Source of the DNA: Myxococcota bacterium | GTDB lineage: Bacteria; Myxococcota_A; Bradymonadia; UBA7976; UBA1532 | Direction of reading: 5' to 3' | Assembly (NCBI GenBank): GCA_023150895.1 | Contig: JAKLJY010000002.1 | Location: forward strand, 1 to 64,000 | Length of the DNA stretch: 64,000 nucleotides | Part shown: one piece after another, positions 47,944-57,516 of the stretch | Layout: the number at the start of each line of letters is the position of its first letter | Numbering within the stretch: the stretch's first letter is position 1 | Notes under the pieces: model-generated | Told to the model about the DNA's origin: nothing | Database searches by the model: none | The model's input: the letters and a program-made list of their open reading frames with translations, nothing else | Translations under genes and position numbers: made by a program

Positions 47944-48311
47944 TGCACCGCACGTTGGCCATCGCCGCCGCACTCGCGTTCACCATCGGACCCGCCCCGG
48001 TCGGCGCGCAACCGGCCCCGGCGACGCTCAGTCCCGACGAAGCCCTGAAGGCCCGCTGGCAACGGCTCTTGCGTGAGGCCGACGAACGCATCCGCGACGC
48101 GGAGCACGGCCTCGAGTCGGCGAAACAGACGCTCGACGTCGCCGCGCGCCAGGTCGTCCTGATGACCACGGGCCACACGATGGCGGCCCGCGCCGCCGCG
48201 GTCGAGGCGCTGAAGAAAGCCGAAACCGACCTCGAGGCCGCCCGCAAGGCGAAGGTCGACCTGCTCGAGCAGGCGCGCCGCGAAAACGTCCCGCCCGGCT
48301 ACCTGCGCTGA
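47940..48311 (+). CDS. Small secreted coiled-coil protein
   Basis: 123 residues. Signal peptide (TLAIAAALAFTIGPAPVGAQ), then one long helical region (SPDEALKARWQRLLREADERIRDAEHGLESAKQTL..., EALKKAETDLEAARKAKVDLLEQARRE) with a heptad pattern. Likely periplasmic. The ATG overlaps the zinc-ribbon stop, and the 3' end overlaps the convergent acyltransferase gene by 13 bases. No family recognised. Confidence 0.72.
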   Translation: MMHRTLAIAAALAFTIGPAPVGAQPAPATLSPDEALKARWQRLLREADERIRDAEHGLESAKQTLDVAARQVVLMTTGHTMAARAAAVEALKKAETDLEAARKAKVDLLEQARRENVPPGYLR

Positions 48312-50506
48312 GGCGCCAGCCGCGCGGCCACGGCGGCGGCGACGGCCTCATGCGCAGCCGGACGCCAGTGCATGTTGCCGGGGTGATACGGGCAGGTCGG
48401 CAGGGCCGCCAGCACCGGGCGCAGATCCAGCGCCTTGAAACCGAGCTCGGCCAGCAGGGGCATCACGAGGCGCTGCGGCCGATCGCGGTCATAGCCCGGC
48501 GCGTCGAGGTCCACGGCGGGGGGCCAGTACGGCAGCCCCGCGCGGTCGCACACCTGCGGCGCCGCGGGAATGATCGGCACGAGCACGCGCGCGCCCGCGC
48601 GCTCGGCGGCATGCCGAACCTCGGCGTACCGGGCGCGAGTCGGCGCCACGTCGGCCAGGTCCTCGTCCGGCGTCCGCACGACGAGCTTGTCGAAGTGCCC
48701 GAGCCCGTACCCGTGCGTGCGCACGGCCCCGCGCGCCGCGTTCCAGGCGTCCTGCATCCGGATCGCGACGAAACGCTCGAGGTGGGCCAACCGCAACCCC
48801 GCCGCCAACGTGTCCGGTGACGGGCGTTCGAAGCCGATCTCCGCCCGGAAGTCCTCGTAGGACGTCGCCGCATCCGCGAAGTCGTTGGCGAAAAACGTCA
48901 TGACGTAGACATCCGGTCGGAACCGCGGCAGGAGATCCGACGCGAGGGCGGCGTACTGGGTCGGGCCGTAACCGGTGACCGCCGCGTTGAGGACCTCGAC
49001 CGGTCGATCGGGGGCCGCGGCCGCCAGCAGGGCCTCAAGACGCCGGGGCCAGGCGTCCTCGGTGTCCACGCCTTCTGCGCTCGAGAACGCGTCGCCGACG
49101 ACCAGGATCCGGAGGCCGCCGGGCGCCCTTGCCTCGGGAATCGCCGGCGCGGGAAACCCCAGAGCCGACGACCGCACGACGTAGTCGTATCCCAGCCAGC
49201 GCAGCCGTGTCTCCCGGTCCGGCGCCAGTTTCCAGCCCAGCCGGTCGTCGGGTACGAGCGAAGGGCGCTCACCCCAGCCGTCGACCTCTTGCGGGTCGAA
49301 GCGCCGGACGGCGGCCTCCGCGGCGAGCAGACCTCCCGCGGCGAGCAGACCCCCCGCCGCCACGGCCGCGCGCAGGCGGGCGGCGCCGAGTCGACGGGCG
49401 CCCGCCTCCAGCCCGCGCGCCGCGCGTTCGAGGAGCGCGCCGGCCACCGTCGATACGGCCAGCGCAGCCCACGTGCGCAATACGAGCGACAACGCCCCGA
49501 CCGGCCAGCCGACGGCTCCGAGCTTCAGCAGGATGGGGTGGTGAACCAGGAACACCCCGTAGGAGCGCCGGCCGAGCCACGCCAGCGGTTCGCGCGCGCC
49601 GGGCCGCCGGGCCGCGAAGACGTAGAGCGGCGGGAGGGCGCCCAGCAGCAGGCAAAGGGGCGCGATCGTCATGCCGAGCCGCGTCGCCGAGGCCGCCACG
49701 CCGAGGCCGTACAAGGCCAGGCCCGCCCCCCACACGACCGGTCGCCGGAGCGCGGCGTCGACCCCGACCGCGTTCGCCGACCACGCCACCGCGAGCAGCA
49801 TGCCGGCCGCAAACTCGGGCACACGGGTCACGCCGATGGCCCCGCGCGACCAGGCGTCGAGCCACGCGTCACACGTGGCCAGCCCCACCCCCCGAAGCAA
49901 GAGGGCGCCGCCGACGATGGCGACGGCGAACCGGGTCGGCCCGAGACGCCGCAGCAGCGCGAGGAGCCCCGGGAACACGACGTACAGCTGCAGCGCCAGG
50001 CCGACGTACCACCAGGCCGGCGCGAAGTGGTACATCGTGTCCGGGGTCACCCGCAGACCGGTGAGGCTCACCCAGGTCCGCCCGTCGAAGACCGACAAGC
50101 CCCAGCCGAGCACGGGCCAGACCAGCAGAAACGGCAGGTGAACGAGCCACCAGGCCGGAAAGATCCGGGCCACGCGCGCGCGCAAGAACGGGACGAAGTG
50201 GAGCGGTGTCGCCCGCGCAAGCGCACCGAAGGTCAGCGCGAACCCGCTGAGAAAGATGAAGAGCCCGACGCCCTGATCGCCGGTCCAACCGACCCAGCGA
50301 AAGACGTCGAACAGCATGCTCGACGGCCCGGAGACCGGAAGGGGCCGCCACTCGGCGAACTGCACCGCCGGTGCCGGCCAACCGGCTTGCGGATTTCCGA
50401 GCGACGGGCCGCCGAAGACCAGCTCGGCCGCGTGGTTCCAGAAGATCCACAAGAGACCCAGACCTTTGAGGCGGTCGAGCCAGAGCAATGTCGGGGATCC
50501 GCGCAT
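48299..50506 (-). CDS. Acyltransferase 3 (OafA-like) membrane protein fused to an SGNH-like domain
   Basis: 735 residues from ATG 50506. The N-terminal ~390 residues are an AT3 integral membrane acyltransferase (DRLKGLGLLWIFWNHAAEL, then about ten helices, SYGVFLVHHPIL). After a short Ala-rich helix, the C-terminal ~310 residues resemble an SGNH hydrolase: block I is VVGDAFSSAEGVDTEDAWP (Ala where the catalytic Ser sits), block III FFANDF is present, and the HW..AAH end fits block V. AT3-SGNH fusions modify envelope polysaccharides with acyl groups. Loss of the block I Ser suggests a non-hydrolytic domain or a different nucleophile. Confidence 0.85.
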   Translation of the reverse strand: MRGSPTLLWLDRLKGLGLLWIFWNHAAELVFGGPSLGNPQAGWPAPAVQFAEWRPLPVSGPSSMLFDVFRWVGWTGDQGVGLFIFLSGFALTFGALARATPLHFVPFLRARVARIFPAWWLVHLPFLLVWPVLGWGLSVFDGRTWVSLTGLRVTPDTMYHFAPAWWYVGLALQLYVVFPGLLALLRRLGPTRFAVAIVGGALLLRGVGLATCDAWLDAWSRGAIGVTRVPEFAAGMLLAVAWSANAVGVDAALRRPVVWGAGLALYGLGVAASATRLGMTIAPLCLLLGALPPLYVFAARRPGAREPLAWLGRRSYGVFLVHHPILLKLGAVGWPVGALSLVLRTWAALAVSTVAGALLERAARGLEAGARRLGAARLRAAVAAGGLLAAGGLLAAEAAVRRFDPQEVDGWGERPSLVPDDRLGWKLAPDRETRLRWLGYDYVVRSSALGFPAPAIPEARAPGGLRILVVGDAFSSAEGVDTEDAWPRRLEALLAAAAPDRPVEVLNAAVTGYGPTQYAALASDLLPRFRPDVYVMTFFANDFADAATSYEDFRAEIGFERPSPDTLAAGLRLAHLERFVAIRMQDAWNAARGAVRTHGYGLGHFDKLVVRTPDEDLADVAPTRARYAEVRHAAERAGARVLVPIIPAAPQVCDRAGLPYWPPAVDLDAPGYDRDRPQRLVMPLLAELGFKALDLRPVLAALPTCPYHPGNMHWRPAAHEAVAAAVAARLAPQRR

Positions 50507-50595
50507 GAGGCCTCGGTATGACCCCCTACGAGCGCGCGCGCAAGACGGGTCCGTGCAGATTGCGGCGTCGCGCCGGACGGCGTAGCGTCCGCGCG

Positions 50596-51030
50596 ATGGA
50601 GTTCGCCTGCCCCTCCCTGCCCCCGGCCCGCCGGCGACCGTCGGTGGCGGCCGTCCTCGCCGTCGCCGCGGCGCTCGCCGGGGCCTGCGACGAAGCCGCA
50701 CCGGCGGCCAGCGAAGGGTCCAGGGGCGACTTCGTCATCGAGGGCGCGTTCGAGCCGCCGGGGCCGAAGCTCGGCGACAACGTGCTCTCCGTGGAGGTCA
50801 CCGACCTCGAGGGCGAGCCCGTGACCGGGGCGGTCGTGACCGTGACGCCGTTCATGCCCGCGCACGGGCACGGCTCGCCCGAGACGCCCGCCGTCGTCGA
50901 CGTCGGGGGTGGACGCTATCGCGCCGACAACGTCGTGCTCCACATGCCCGGCACCTGGCAGCTCACGCTGCGGGCCGTCGTCGGCGCGCGCGCGGGCGAG
51001 CGCGTCGTGGGCTTCGAGCTCGGCGAGTAG
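50596..51030 (+). CDS. YtkA/FixH-like lipoprotein
   Basis: 144 residues. Lipoprotein signal ending ALAGAC (Cys31). The mature part (GDFVIEGAFEPPGPKLGDNVLSVEVTDLEGEPVTGAVVTVTPFMPAHGHGSPETPAVVDVGGGRYRADNVVLHMPGTWQLTL) has the pattern of YtkA-like domains, with the MPAHGHG metal-like loop. Such proteins occur with copper and cytochrome oxidase genes; the CcoI gene is within a kilobase, which may be relevant. Divergent from the acyltransferase gene. Confidence 0.78.
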   Translation: MEFACPSLPPARRRPSVAAVLAVAAALAGACDEAAPAASEGSRGDFVIEGAFEPPGPKLGDNVLSVEVTDLEGEPVTGAVVTVTPFMPAHGHGSPETPAVVDVGGGRYRADNVVLHMPGTWQLTLRAVVGARAGERVVGFELGE

Positions 51031-51039
51031 CGCCGGCGC

Positions 51040-51711
51040 TCAGGCGTAGAGCGCGTCCGTCTCGGGGATGGACCACGGCTCGGCGACGGCCCCCTGCTCC
51101 CAGGCGCGGACGTCGGCATCGGTGAAGATCGTGTCGCAGTAGGCGGCGACCACCGGCGGCAAGGCCACGCCGTACGTCCGGAAGCGCGTGCAGACCGGTG
51201 CGTAGAATGCGTCCGCGAGCGTGCGTGCCCCGAAGAGAAAGGGGCCGGCCGCGCCGTACCGGCCGCGCCAGTGCGTCCACGCCTCGAGGACACGCTCGAT
51301 GTCGCTGCGGACGTCATCGGGCCACGGCCAGGCCCTCGGTGTGACCCGCCGACGGATGTTCATGCTGAGGTCCCGACGCAGGGCGGCGAACCCGCTGTGC
51401 ATCTCGGCGACCGCCGACCGGCAGAGCGCTCGATCGAGCGGATCGGCGGGGTAGAGCGTCGGGGCCTGCTCGACCACCCACTCCGCGATGCCGAGGCTGT
51501 CGTAGATGACCGTGTCCCCGATGCGCAGCGCCGGCACCCGCCCGGACGGCGAGACGGCGCGCACGGCCGGGATGCGGGACTTGCCGTACCCGACGCCGCC
51601 CAGGGGGATGGTGATCTCCTCGAAGTCGATGCCGGCCCACCGCAGGGCCAGCCAGGGACGCATGGACCAGGAGGAGTAGTTCTTGTTGCCGATGTAGAGG
51701 GTCGGTCTCAT
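51040..51711 (-). CDS. Glutathione S-transferase family protein
   Basis: 223 residues from ATG 51711. Thioredoxin-like N-domain (TLYIGNKNYSSWSMRPWLAL, with the Ser/Tyr pair near the usual active-site Ser/Cys; GRVPALRIGDTVIYDSLGIAEWV, cis-Pro and the ES/DS glutathione-binding loop). Helical C-domain follows. The putative active residue is Ser in NYSSWSMR. GST activity towards a particular substrate is not predictable. Located 23 bases after the ccoI stop, so perhaps in the same transcript. Confidence 0.87.
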   Translation of the reverse strand: MRPTLYIGNKNYSSWSMRPWLALRWAGIDFEEITIPLGGVGYGKSRIPAVRAVSPSGRVPALRIGDTVIYDSLGIAEWVVEQAPTLYPADPLDRALCRSAVAEMHSGFAALRRDLSMNIRRRVTPRAWPWPDDVRSDIERVLEAWTHWRGRYGAAGPFLFGARTLADAFYAPVCTRFRTYGVALPPVVAAYCDTIFTDADVRAWEQGAVAEPWSIPETDALYA

Positions 51712-51734
51712 GCCGTTCGTCCATCGCCGGGGTT

Positions 51735-54221
51735 TCAGCCGGCCGGGCGCCGGATCGCGCCGGCCGTCGCCTTCGCCATCGCTTCGGCCCGCTCCGCCTC
51801 TTCCGCGAGGCGAGCGCCGTCGACGACGGCGCGGCGGCCCTCCGGCACCGCGTGGTGCCGCGAGAACACCGAGGACGCCAACACGGTCAGCCCGCTGAGG
51901 GGCATGATCACGGCCGCCACGAAGGGACTGATGTGCCCGGTGAGCGCCAGCGTCGCGAAGAGCACGTTGTACGCGAGCGAGAACCACAGGTTGCGACGTA
52001 CGACCCGCATCGTGCGGCGCGCCCCCTCGAAGAGCTCGACGACGGGCATCAGCCCGCGGTGGGTCATGTAGGCATCGGCGACCCCGAGGGCGGCCTCGGC
52101 GCCCCCGGCCACGGCGATGCCGACGTCGGCAGCCCGCAACGCGGGCGCGTCGTTCACGCCGTCGCCGACCATCGCCGAAAGCGGCGTCGTCTCGAACTCG
52201 GCCGCCTTCGCTTCGGGTGAGACCTCGCCCCGCGCGTCGGCCACGCCGAGTCGGTCGGCCACCGCCCGCACCACCGCCGGATCGTCACCGCTGCGCAGCG
52301 CGAGCTCGAGTCCGAGCGCACGCAGACGATCGAGCGCGGCCGGCGTGTCCTCTCGGAGCTTGTCGCCCAGGGTCAGGTACCCGACCACGACCCCGTCGAC
52401 CGCGACGGCCAGGGGCGTCTCTCCCCGTTCTGCGGCCGCATGCATCGGCCCCTCGAACGGGCCGCGCCCCAGGTGCGCGCCGCTGCCGACGGCCACCCGG
52501 CGACCCGCGACGGTGGCGGCGATGCCGCGCGAAGCGAGCTCCTCGACCTCGGTCAGGGCGACATCGCCGGCGCCGTCCGCCCCCCACGTCGCCACGGCTC
52601 GGGCGATGGGATGACCCGAGCGGCTCTCGAGCGCGCCGAGGACCGGGCGCAACTCCGGGGGGACGTGGGCCGTCACGACGCCCAGGCGGCCCTCGGTGAG
52701 GGTGCCCGTCTTGTCCAGCACGACGCGGCGAACGCGGGCGAGGCGCTCCAGCGCCGCCGTGGAGCGAATGAGCGTGCCGGCGGTGGCCGCGCGGCCTCGG
52801 CCGACGGACAGCGCGACGGGCGTCGCCAGGCCGAGCGCGCACGGGCAGGACACCACCAGCAGACCCACCACGACGTTGAAGACCTTGGACGGGTCGATGA
52901 ACCACCAGGCGACGCCACCGACGACGGCCAGCAGGAGCACCAGCCCGACGAACCAGCCGCTGATGCGGTCGACGGCCCGCAGCAGCGGGGCGCGGACGGC
53001 GTCGGCCCGCTCGGCGAACGCGACCATCCGCCCGACCCGCGTCTCGGAGCCGGCCGCCTCGACCCGGATCCACAGCTCGTCGGCGACGTTCATCGACCCG
53101 GCGAAGGCACGCCCGCCCTCACCGACGGGCAGTGGCCGGGACTCGCCCGTCAGGAAGCTCAGATCGACGAAGGATTGCCCGCGGACGACCGTGCCATCGG
53201 CCGGCATCGTCTCGCCCGCGCGCACCCGGAGCTGGTCGCCGGGCCGCAGCCGGCTGCTCGCGACGGCGCGGAATCGCGGGCCGTCCGGTGCGTTGGGGTC
53301 GAGGCGCCAGGCGATGGGCGGCGTCAGAACGGCCAGCAACTCCGTGCCACGGAGGGCGGCCCGTTGGCCGCGCTGCTGGAAGAACCGACCGAGGAGCAGC
53401 AGGAAGACCAGGAGGCCGACGGTGTCGAAGTAGACCGCGCCGAACCCGTAGATCACCGAGAAGACGCTGGCGACGTAGCCGCCGATGATGCCGAGCGAGA
53501 TGGGCACGTCGATGTGCGCCGTGCGCGTGCGCAGGCCACCCCACGCGCCGCGGTAGAACGGCATCGAACCGTACGTCACGCTCGGGATCGTGAGAATCGC
53601 GCTCCACCACTCGAAGTACTCGGTGAACTTCGGCGACATGTCCTGCAGCTCGCCCGCATACAGAGCGGCCGCGAGGAGCATGGTATTGCCGGCCGCGGCG
53701 AACGAGATGGCGAGGCGCAAGAGATCGCTGCGCTTTCGCCGGCGCTCGGCGGCGTCGGCTTCGTTCAGCGGGTGGCTCGGGTAGCCGAGCTGGTGCAGCA
53801 TGCCGCCGATGGCGCTCAGCGAAGTCGCGGCCGGGTCCCATTCGAGATGCAGGCGTTGTGTCGCGAACTCCAGGCGGGAGGCCCGGACCCCCGGCATGAC
53901 CCGCGGGAGCTGGTCCATGACCCAGACGCACGCCGCGCAGTGCACGCCGTCGAGGTACAGCGTGCAACGCTGCCCGTCCGGCGCGTACCGGGACTGAAAC
54001 TCGGGCTCGTCGTAGTGGGCATAGGCCGAAGCGCTCTCGGCGAGCGCCTCGCCGTCGATGGGGCCGGCCGGGCGCTCCCCTCCGAATCGATCCCGCATGC
54101 GATAGAAGTCGCCGAGCCCCTGCGCGTCGAGCATCTCGTAGACGGCCCGACACCCGGGACAGCAGAAGTCGGCGTTCTCCGGGGCGGGCTGCCCGCAGTG
54201 TAGACACCCTCGGTCGGACAT
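51735..54221 (-). CDS. ccoI: CcoI/FixI-type copper-transporting P-type ATPase
   Basis: 828 residues. N-terminal Cys cluster CLHCGQ..FCCPGC (zinc-ribbon-like, as in FixI), then a heavy-metal domain with GVHCAAC, eight membrane helices, the metal-transport motif CPC (SCPCALGLATP), DKTGT phosphorylation site, LTGES actuator loop and GDGVND. CcoI supplies copper for assembly of cbb3 cytochrome oxidase. It is the last gene of the cco locus, 39 bases after the TauE/SafE-like gene. Inner membrane. Confidence 0.93.
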   Translation of the reverse strand: MSDRGCLHCGQPAPENADFCCPGCRAVYEMLDAQGLGDFYRMRDRFGGERPAGPIDGEALAESASAYAHYDEPEFQSRYAPDGQRCTLYLDGVHCAACVWVMDQLPRVMPGVRASRLEFATQRLHLEWDPAATSLSAIGGMLHQLGYPSHPLNEADAAERRRKRSDLLRLAISFAAAGNTMLLAAALYAGELQDMSPKFTEYFEWWSAILTIPSVTYGSMPFYRGAWGGLRTRTAHIDVPISLGIIGGYVASVFSVIYGFGAVYFDTVGLLVFLLLLGRFFQQRGQRAALRGTELLAVLTPPIAWRLDPNAPDGPRFRAVASSRLRPGDQLRVRAGETMPADGTVVRGQSFVDLSFLTGESRPLPVGEGGRAFAGSMNVADELWIRVEAAGSETRVGRMVAFAERADAVRAPLLRAVDRISGWFVGLVLLLAVVGGVAWWFIDPSKVFNVVVGLLVVSCPCALGLATPVALSVGRGRAATAGTLIRSTAALERLARVRRVVLDKTGTLTEGRLGVVTAHVPPELRPVLGALESRSGHPIARAVATWGADGAGDVALTEVEELASRGIAATVAGRRVAVGSGAHLGRGPFEGPMHAAAERGETPLAVAVDGVVVGYLTLGDKLREDTPAALDRLRALGLELALRSGDDPAVVRAVADRLGVADARGEVSPEAKAAEFETTPLSAMVGDGVNDAPALRAADVGIAVAGGAEAALGVADAYMTHRGLMPVVELFEGARRTMRVVRRNLWFSLAYNVLFATLALTGHISPFVAAVIMPLSGLTVLASSVFSRHHAVPEGRRAVVDGARLAEEAERAEAMAKATAGAIRRPAG

Positions 54222-54260
54222 GGCTCCCCCCCGAAATCCCTCAGGTGCAGGCGACGGTGG

Positions 54261-54983
54261 TCAAGGATGATTGCATTGCTCGGTCACGCGGCCGCCGACC
54301 ATCGCCGGATCGAACGTCGGCCCGAGCTTGCCCGCCACCGCGAGCAGACCCGCCGCGAGCATCATGGCGGCCGTCAGGCGCGGCGCGTGTCGCTGCAGAA
54401 TGCCCGCGAACGCCAGGCGACCCGCAAAGAGCCCGAAGAGCGTCAGGAGGGGCACCGTGCCCACGAAGAAGGCGACGAGCACGGCCGCGCCCCGCACCGG
54501 GCTGCCCGCGGCGGCGGCGAGCAGCACGAAACTCCACAGCCACCCGCAGGGGAGCACGCCCGAGAGCAGGCCGACGGCGAACCCCATGGGTTTCGGCCGG
54601 GTGCCCGGCGCCGCGGGCGGTGCAATGCGGGCCCAGAGCGCTTGCCGGAGCCGTGTCAGGCGGGACGGCGCCTCGCTTCGACGGACCCCCGCCGGGAACA
54701 GCGCCCGCACCGCCAACAGAATGAGCAGCGCGCCGAGGACGATGCCGGCGAGTCGTTGCATGCCGACGATCTCCGTGCTGAAGACGTCGAGGCCCTGCCC
54801 GAGCGCCCCGGCCGCAGCGCCGAGCGCGCCGTAGGCGACGAACCGACCGGCGTGGTAGCGCCACAACCCCTTGCGCGGCGCGCACGCGAGCACGAAACCG
54901 CCACACATCGCCACGCAGTGCAGGCTCCCGAGCAACGCCGTCCCGGCGATCAGCGCCAGGCTCGCCTCGGGCCCGAGGGTCAC
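54261..54983 (-). CDS. TauE/SafE (UreH-like) membrane protein of the cco cluster
   Basis: 240 residues from GTG 54983, which overlaps the ccoH stop (GTGA). Six predicted membrane helices. Motifs GSLHCVAMCGGFVLA and GLLSGVLPCGWLWSF are the two CxxC-type signatures of this family, often found beside cbb3 oxidase and copper genes. Likely role in copper or Fe-S related assembly of the oxidase; the transported substrate is not known. Confidence 0.85.
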   Translation of the reverse strand: MTLGPEASLALIAGTALLGSLHCVAMCGGFVLACAPRKGLWRYHAGRFVAYGALGAAAGALGQGLDVFSTEIVGMQRLAGIVLGALLILLAVRALFPAGVRRSEAPSRLTRLRQALWARIAPPAAPGTRPKPMGFAVGLLSGVLPCGWLWSFVLLAAAAGSPVRGAAVLVAFFVGTVPLLTLFGLFAGRLAFAGILQRHAPRLTAAMMLAAGLLAVAGKLGPTFDPAMVGGRVTEQCNHP

Positions 54984-55468
54984 GGCGACACCCACGCCCG
55001 ACGGTCGTCGAGCCAAGTGCCGCGCCCGTCGGCGAGCGACGTCCGCAGGCGCCAGATCCCCGCGGGATCCAGCGTCCCTTCGGCTTCGTAGACCCCGGGC
55101 GACCGCTCCACGAGCGTCAGGGTCTGATCACGGTCCTTTCGATCCGGACGCGTCGCCACGACCGCGCCCTTCAGCCCGGCGATGGGTGCCCCCTGCGAAT
55201 CGAGCAGCGCGATGCGGACCCCTCGGCCGCTCGCGTCGAGCTGCGCTCTCCACCCCAGCGCGGCCGACGCCCGGAAGGCTTCGATCTCCTGCTGGTAGGC
55301 CTCACCGGCCTCATAGGGTTTGTCGGACTCCACGAGCGGCGGGTCCTGCGCGGCGATGCGGACCAGCCAGATGTTGACGACGACGACGACGGAGAGCCCG
55401 GCCGCGATGCCGTAAGGCCAGGGGTTGAAACGGGCCGGGCTTCGCAGGGCGGCATTGGCAGTGGACAT
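54980..55468 (-). CDS. ccoH: CcoH/FixH family cbb3 oxidase assembly protein
   Basis: 162 residues. One N-terminal membrane helix (WPYGIAAGLSVVVVVNIWLV) followed by the FixH domain (ESDKPYEAGEAYQQEIEAFRASAALGWRAQLDASG...GVRIALLDSQGAPIAGLKGAVVATRPDRKDRDQTL...GVYEAEGTLDPAGIWRL). CcoH interacts with CcoN during oxidase assembly. Downstream of ccoG by 28 bases. Confidence 0.9.
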   Translation of the reverse strand: MSTANAALRSPARFNPWPYGIAAGLSVVVVVNIWLVRIAAQDPPLVESDKPYEAGEAYQQEIEAFRASAALGWRAQLDASGRGVRIALLDSQGAPIAGLKGAVVATRPDRKDRDQTLTLVERSPGVYEAEGTLDPAGIWRLRTSLADGRGTWLDDRRAWVSP

Positions 55469-55496
55469 GGGGGTCTGCGCCTTTCTTCGGGGCCGA

Positions 55497-56870
55497 CTAG
55501 AGCTGAGCCCGGCTCAGGAAGCTCCACTCGATGACTTGCTCGAAGTTGCGTTCGTCGGAGATGCGAACGCGGAACTTGCTCTTGCCGTCGGGTGTCTTCG
55601 GCAACGGCCGCATGAGGAACGCCGGGAGACGTTGCTCGTGCCCGGCCTTGACGATCACCGGAATGCCCGGAACCACCATCTTGCCGTCCGGCGGATCGAG
55701 CACCTCGACGTTGATGATGTGGTCTTCGTCCCCGCGGTTCGAGATGCGCAGGTTGGCGTGGTTCTGCACCATGCCGTCCCCCATCTCGACGTAGACGGGG
55801 CCGGGCGCGCGGGCGAGCGTGAACTCGAGTTCGCGCCGATTGCTCAGCGTGACGAAGAGGCCGACCGTCACGACGACGATCAAGGCCGCGTAGGCAACGA
55901 CCCGGGGCCGCAGCTTGCGCGTCGGCTGACCCTCGAGCTCGTGGAGCGACGCGAACCGGATGAGACCCTTCGGTTTGCCGACGACCTCCATGACCTCGTC
56001 GCAGGCGTCGATGCACGCCATGCAGGCGACGCACTCCATCTGCGTGCCTTTGCGGATGTCGATGCCCGTCGGACAGACCTGAATGCAGCGTTTGCAGTCG
56101 ACGCAGTCGCCCGCACCGACCGTGCCCTTCTTGCCGCGGGGTTCGCCGCGCTTCGTGTCGTAGTTGACGCTGACGGAGTCCGAGTCGAGCAGCACGGACT
56201 GAAAGCGTCCGTAGGGGCAGACGACCACACAGGTCTGTTCGCGGAACCACGCGAAGTCGAAGTACAGCACCAGCGTGATGCCGATGAAGAAGCCCGTGCC
56301 GGCGGGGTGCGAGAAGGGATCGAACTGCGCCTCGAGGATGCCGTCTCGGCCGAGGAAGTACGCCACGAACGTCGTCGAGACGGCGCCGGCGACGACGGCG
56401 TAGACGACGTGTTTCAGCGACTTCTTCCAGATTTTGGTACCCGTCGTCGGTGCCGCGTCGAGCTTGCGGCGCGCGCCGGGTTTGCCCTCGATGAGGGTCT
56501 CGAGCGGCCGGATGATCGACTCGAGAAAGACCGTCTGCGGGCAGGCCCACCCGCACCACGCCCGGCCCCAGAGCGCCGTCACCAGGAAGATCCCGAAGAC
56601 GACGAACCCCATCAGGAAGAGGAGATAGAGACCATCGCTGGCCAGGAGGGTCATCCCGAAGATGTGAAACTTGCGGTTCGGGATGTCGAACATGAGCGCC
56701 GGATCGCCTTTGACGTCGATCCAGGGCGCGAGGAGCAGGATGAAGAAGAGCAGGTAGGCGACGATGGCGCGGCGTTTGAGCCAGAGGCCCCACACCCGGT
56801 CGGTGTAGAGCCAGAGGCGCTTGCCCTTGTCCCCGATGGTGGAAAGTCTGTCGTCTTCGGCGAGTGGCAT
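55497..56870 (-). CDS. ccoG: CcoG/FixG/RdxA-type polyferredoxin
   Basis: 457 residues from ATG 56870 (GGGAG seven bases upstream). Membrane helices in the N-terminal half, CGWACPQTVF, and two 4Fe-4S sites: DCVDCKRCIQVCPTGIDIR and ECVACMACIDACDEVM. A C-terminal Ig-like domain follows a last helix. CcoG is thought to reduce copper during cbb3 oxidase assembly. It follows ccoP after 97 bases, so there may be a second start point for the assembly genes. Confidence 0.92.
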   Translation of the reverse strand: MPLAEDDRLSTIGDKGKRLWLYTDRVWGLWLKRRAIVAYLLFFILLLAPWIDVKGDPALMFDIPNRKFHIFGMTLLASDGLYLLFLMGFVVFGIFLVTALWGRAWCGWACPQTVFLESIIRPLETLIEGKPGARRKLDAAPTTGTKIWKKSLKHVVYAVVAGAVSTTFVAYFLGRDGILEAQFDPFSHPAGTGFFIGITLVLYFDFAWFREQTCVVVCPYGRFQSVLLDSDSVSVNYDTKRGEPRGKKGTVGAGDCVDCKRCIQVCPTGIDIRKGTQMECVACMACIDACDEVMEVVGKPKGLIRFASLHELEGQPTRKLRPRVVAYAALIVVVTVGLFVTLSNRRELEFTLARAPGPVYVEMGDGMVQNHANLRISNRGDEDHIINVEVLDPPDGKMVVPGIPVIVKAGHEQRLPAFLMRPLPKTPDGKSKFRVRISDERNFEQVIEWSFLSRAQL

Positions 56871-56967
56871 GACGATGCTCCCGAGTTCGGACGCGCGCAC
56901 GCGTCCTGGCGGCTCGGGCCACGGCGTCCACCCCACGCCGAAAAAGGCCCGCGCCGCCGATGGGTTG

Positions 56968-57516
56968 TTACTCCTCCGGCTGGCCTTCCGGCGCCTTCGG
57001 ATTCGCGGGGTTGGTCCCCTTCAAGGACTTGATGAACGCCGCCGCGCTGACGATGTCGTCGGGCGACAGCTGCGACTTCCACGAGATCATGCCCTTCTCG
57101 GGCACGCCGTCGGTGATGGTCTTGACGATGTTCTCCATCTTGCCGCCGTGGATCCAGTGGTTGTCCGTCAGGTTGGGACCGACGAGGCCCCCACCCTGCG
57201 GCCCGTGACAGGGCATGCAGAGCTTGTCGAACGTGGCCTTCCCCTTGGCGATGCGGCCCTGATCGACCGCCGCCGCGGCGAGGTCGAAGCCGGCGCCGGG
57301 CTCCTTGCGAGGATGCAGCGCTTCAGCCTCTTTCACCTCGGCCTCGTACTCGGCGCCGGGCAGGTGCCCGCCGAGGTGCGCCCACGGCACGTAGATGGCC
57401 GACCAGATGATGGCGCCGTAGAAGAGCCACAGCCACCACTTGGGCAAGGGGTTGTCGAACTCCTTGATGCCGTCGTAGTCGTGGTCGAGAAGGTTGTCGG
57501 GATCACGGCTGGACAT
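56968..57516 (-). CDS. ccoP: CcoP-type subunit of cbb3 oxidase, monohaem
   Basis: 182 residues. N-terminal LLDHDYDGIKEFDNPLPKWWLWLFYGAIIWSAIYV is the typical CcoP start with one membrane helix. One c-haem motif CMPCH (100-104) and a likely axial Met143 (KGMISW). Most CcoP proteins are ~300 residues with two haems; this one has a single cytochrome c domain. Overlaps the end of ccoQ by 14 bases. Carries electrons to the CcoNO core; located in the inner membrane facing the periplasm. Confidence 0.9.
   Translation of the reverse strand: MSSRDPDNLLDHDYDGIKEFDNPLPKWWLWLFYGAIIWSAIYVPWAHLGGHLPGAEYEAEVKEAEALHPRKEPGAGFDLAAAAVDQGRIAKGKATFDKLCMPCHGPQGGGLVGPNLTDNHWIHGGKMENIVKTITDGVPEKGMISWKSQLSPDDIVSAAAFIKSLKGTNPANPKAPEGQPEE

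Noticed and set aside
45844-47973. N-terminal extension that would make the prolyl oligopeptidase 1449 residues
   Set aside because: It is antisense to the ABC1 gene; the signal peptide and SD place the start at 45843.
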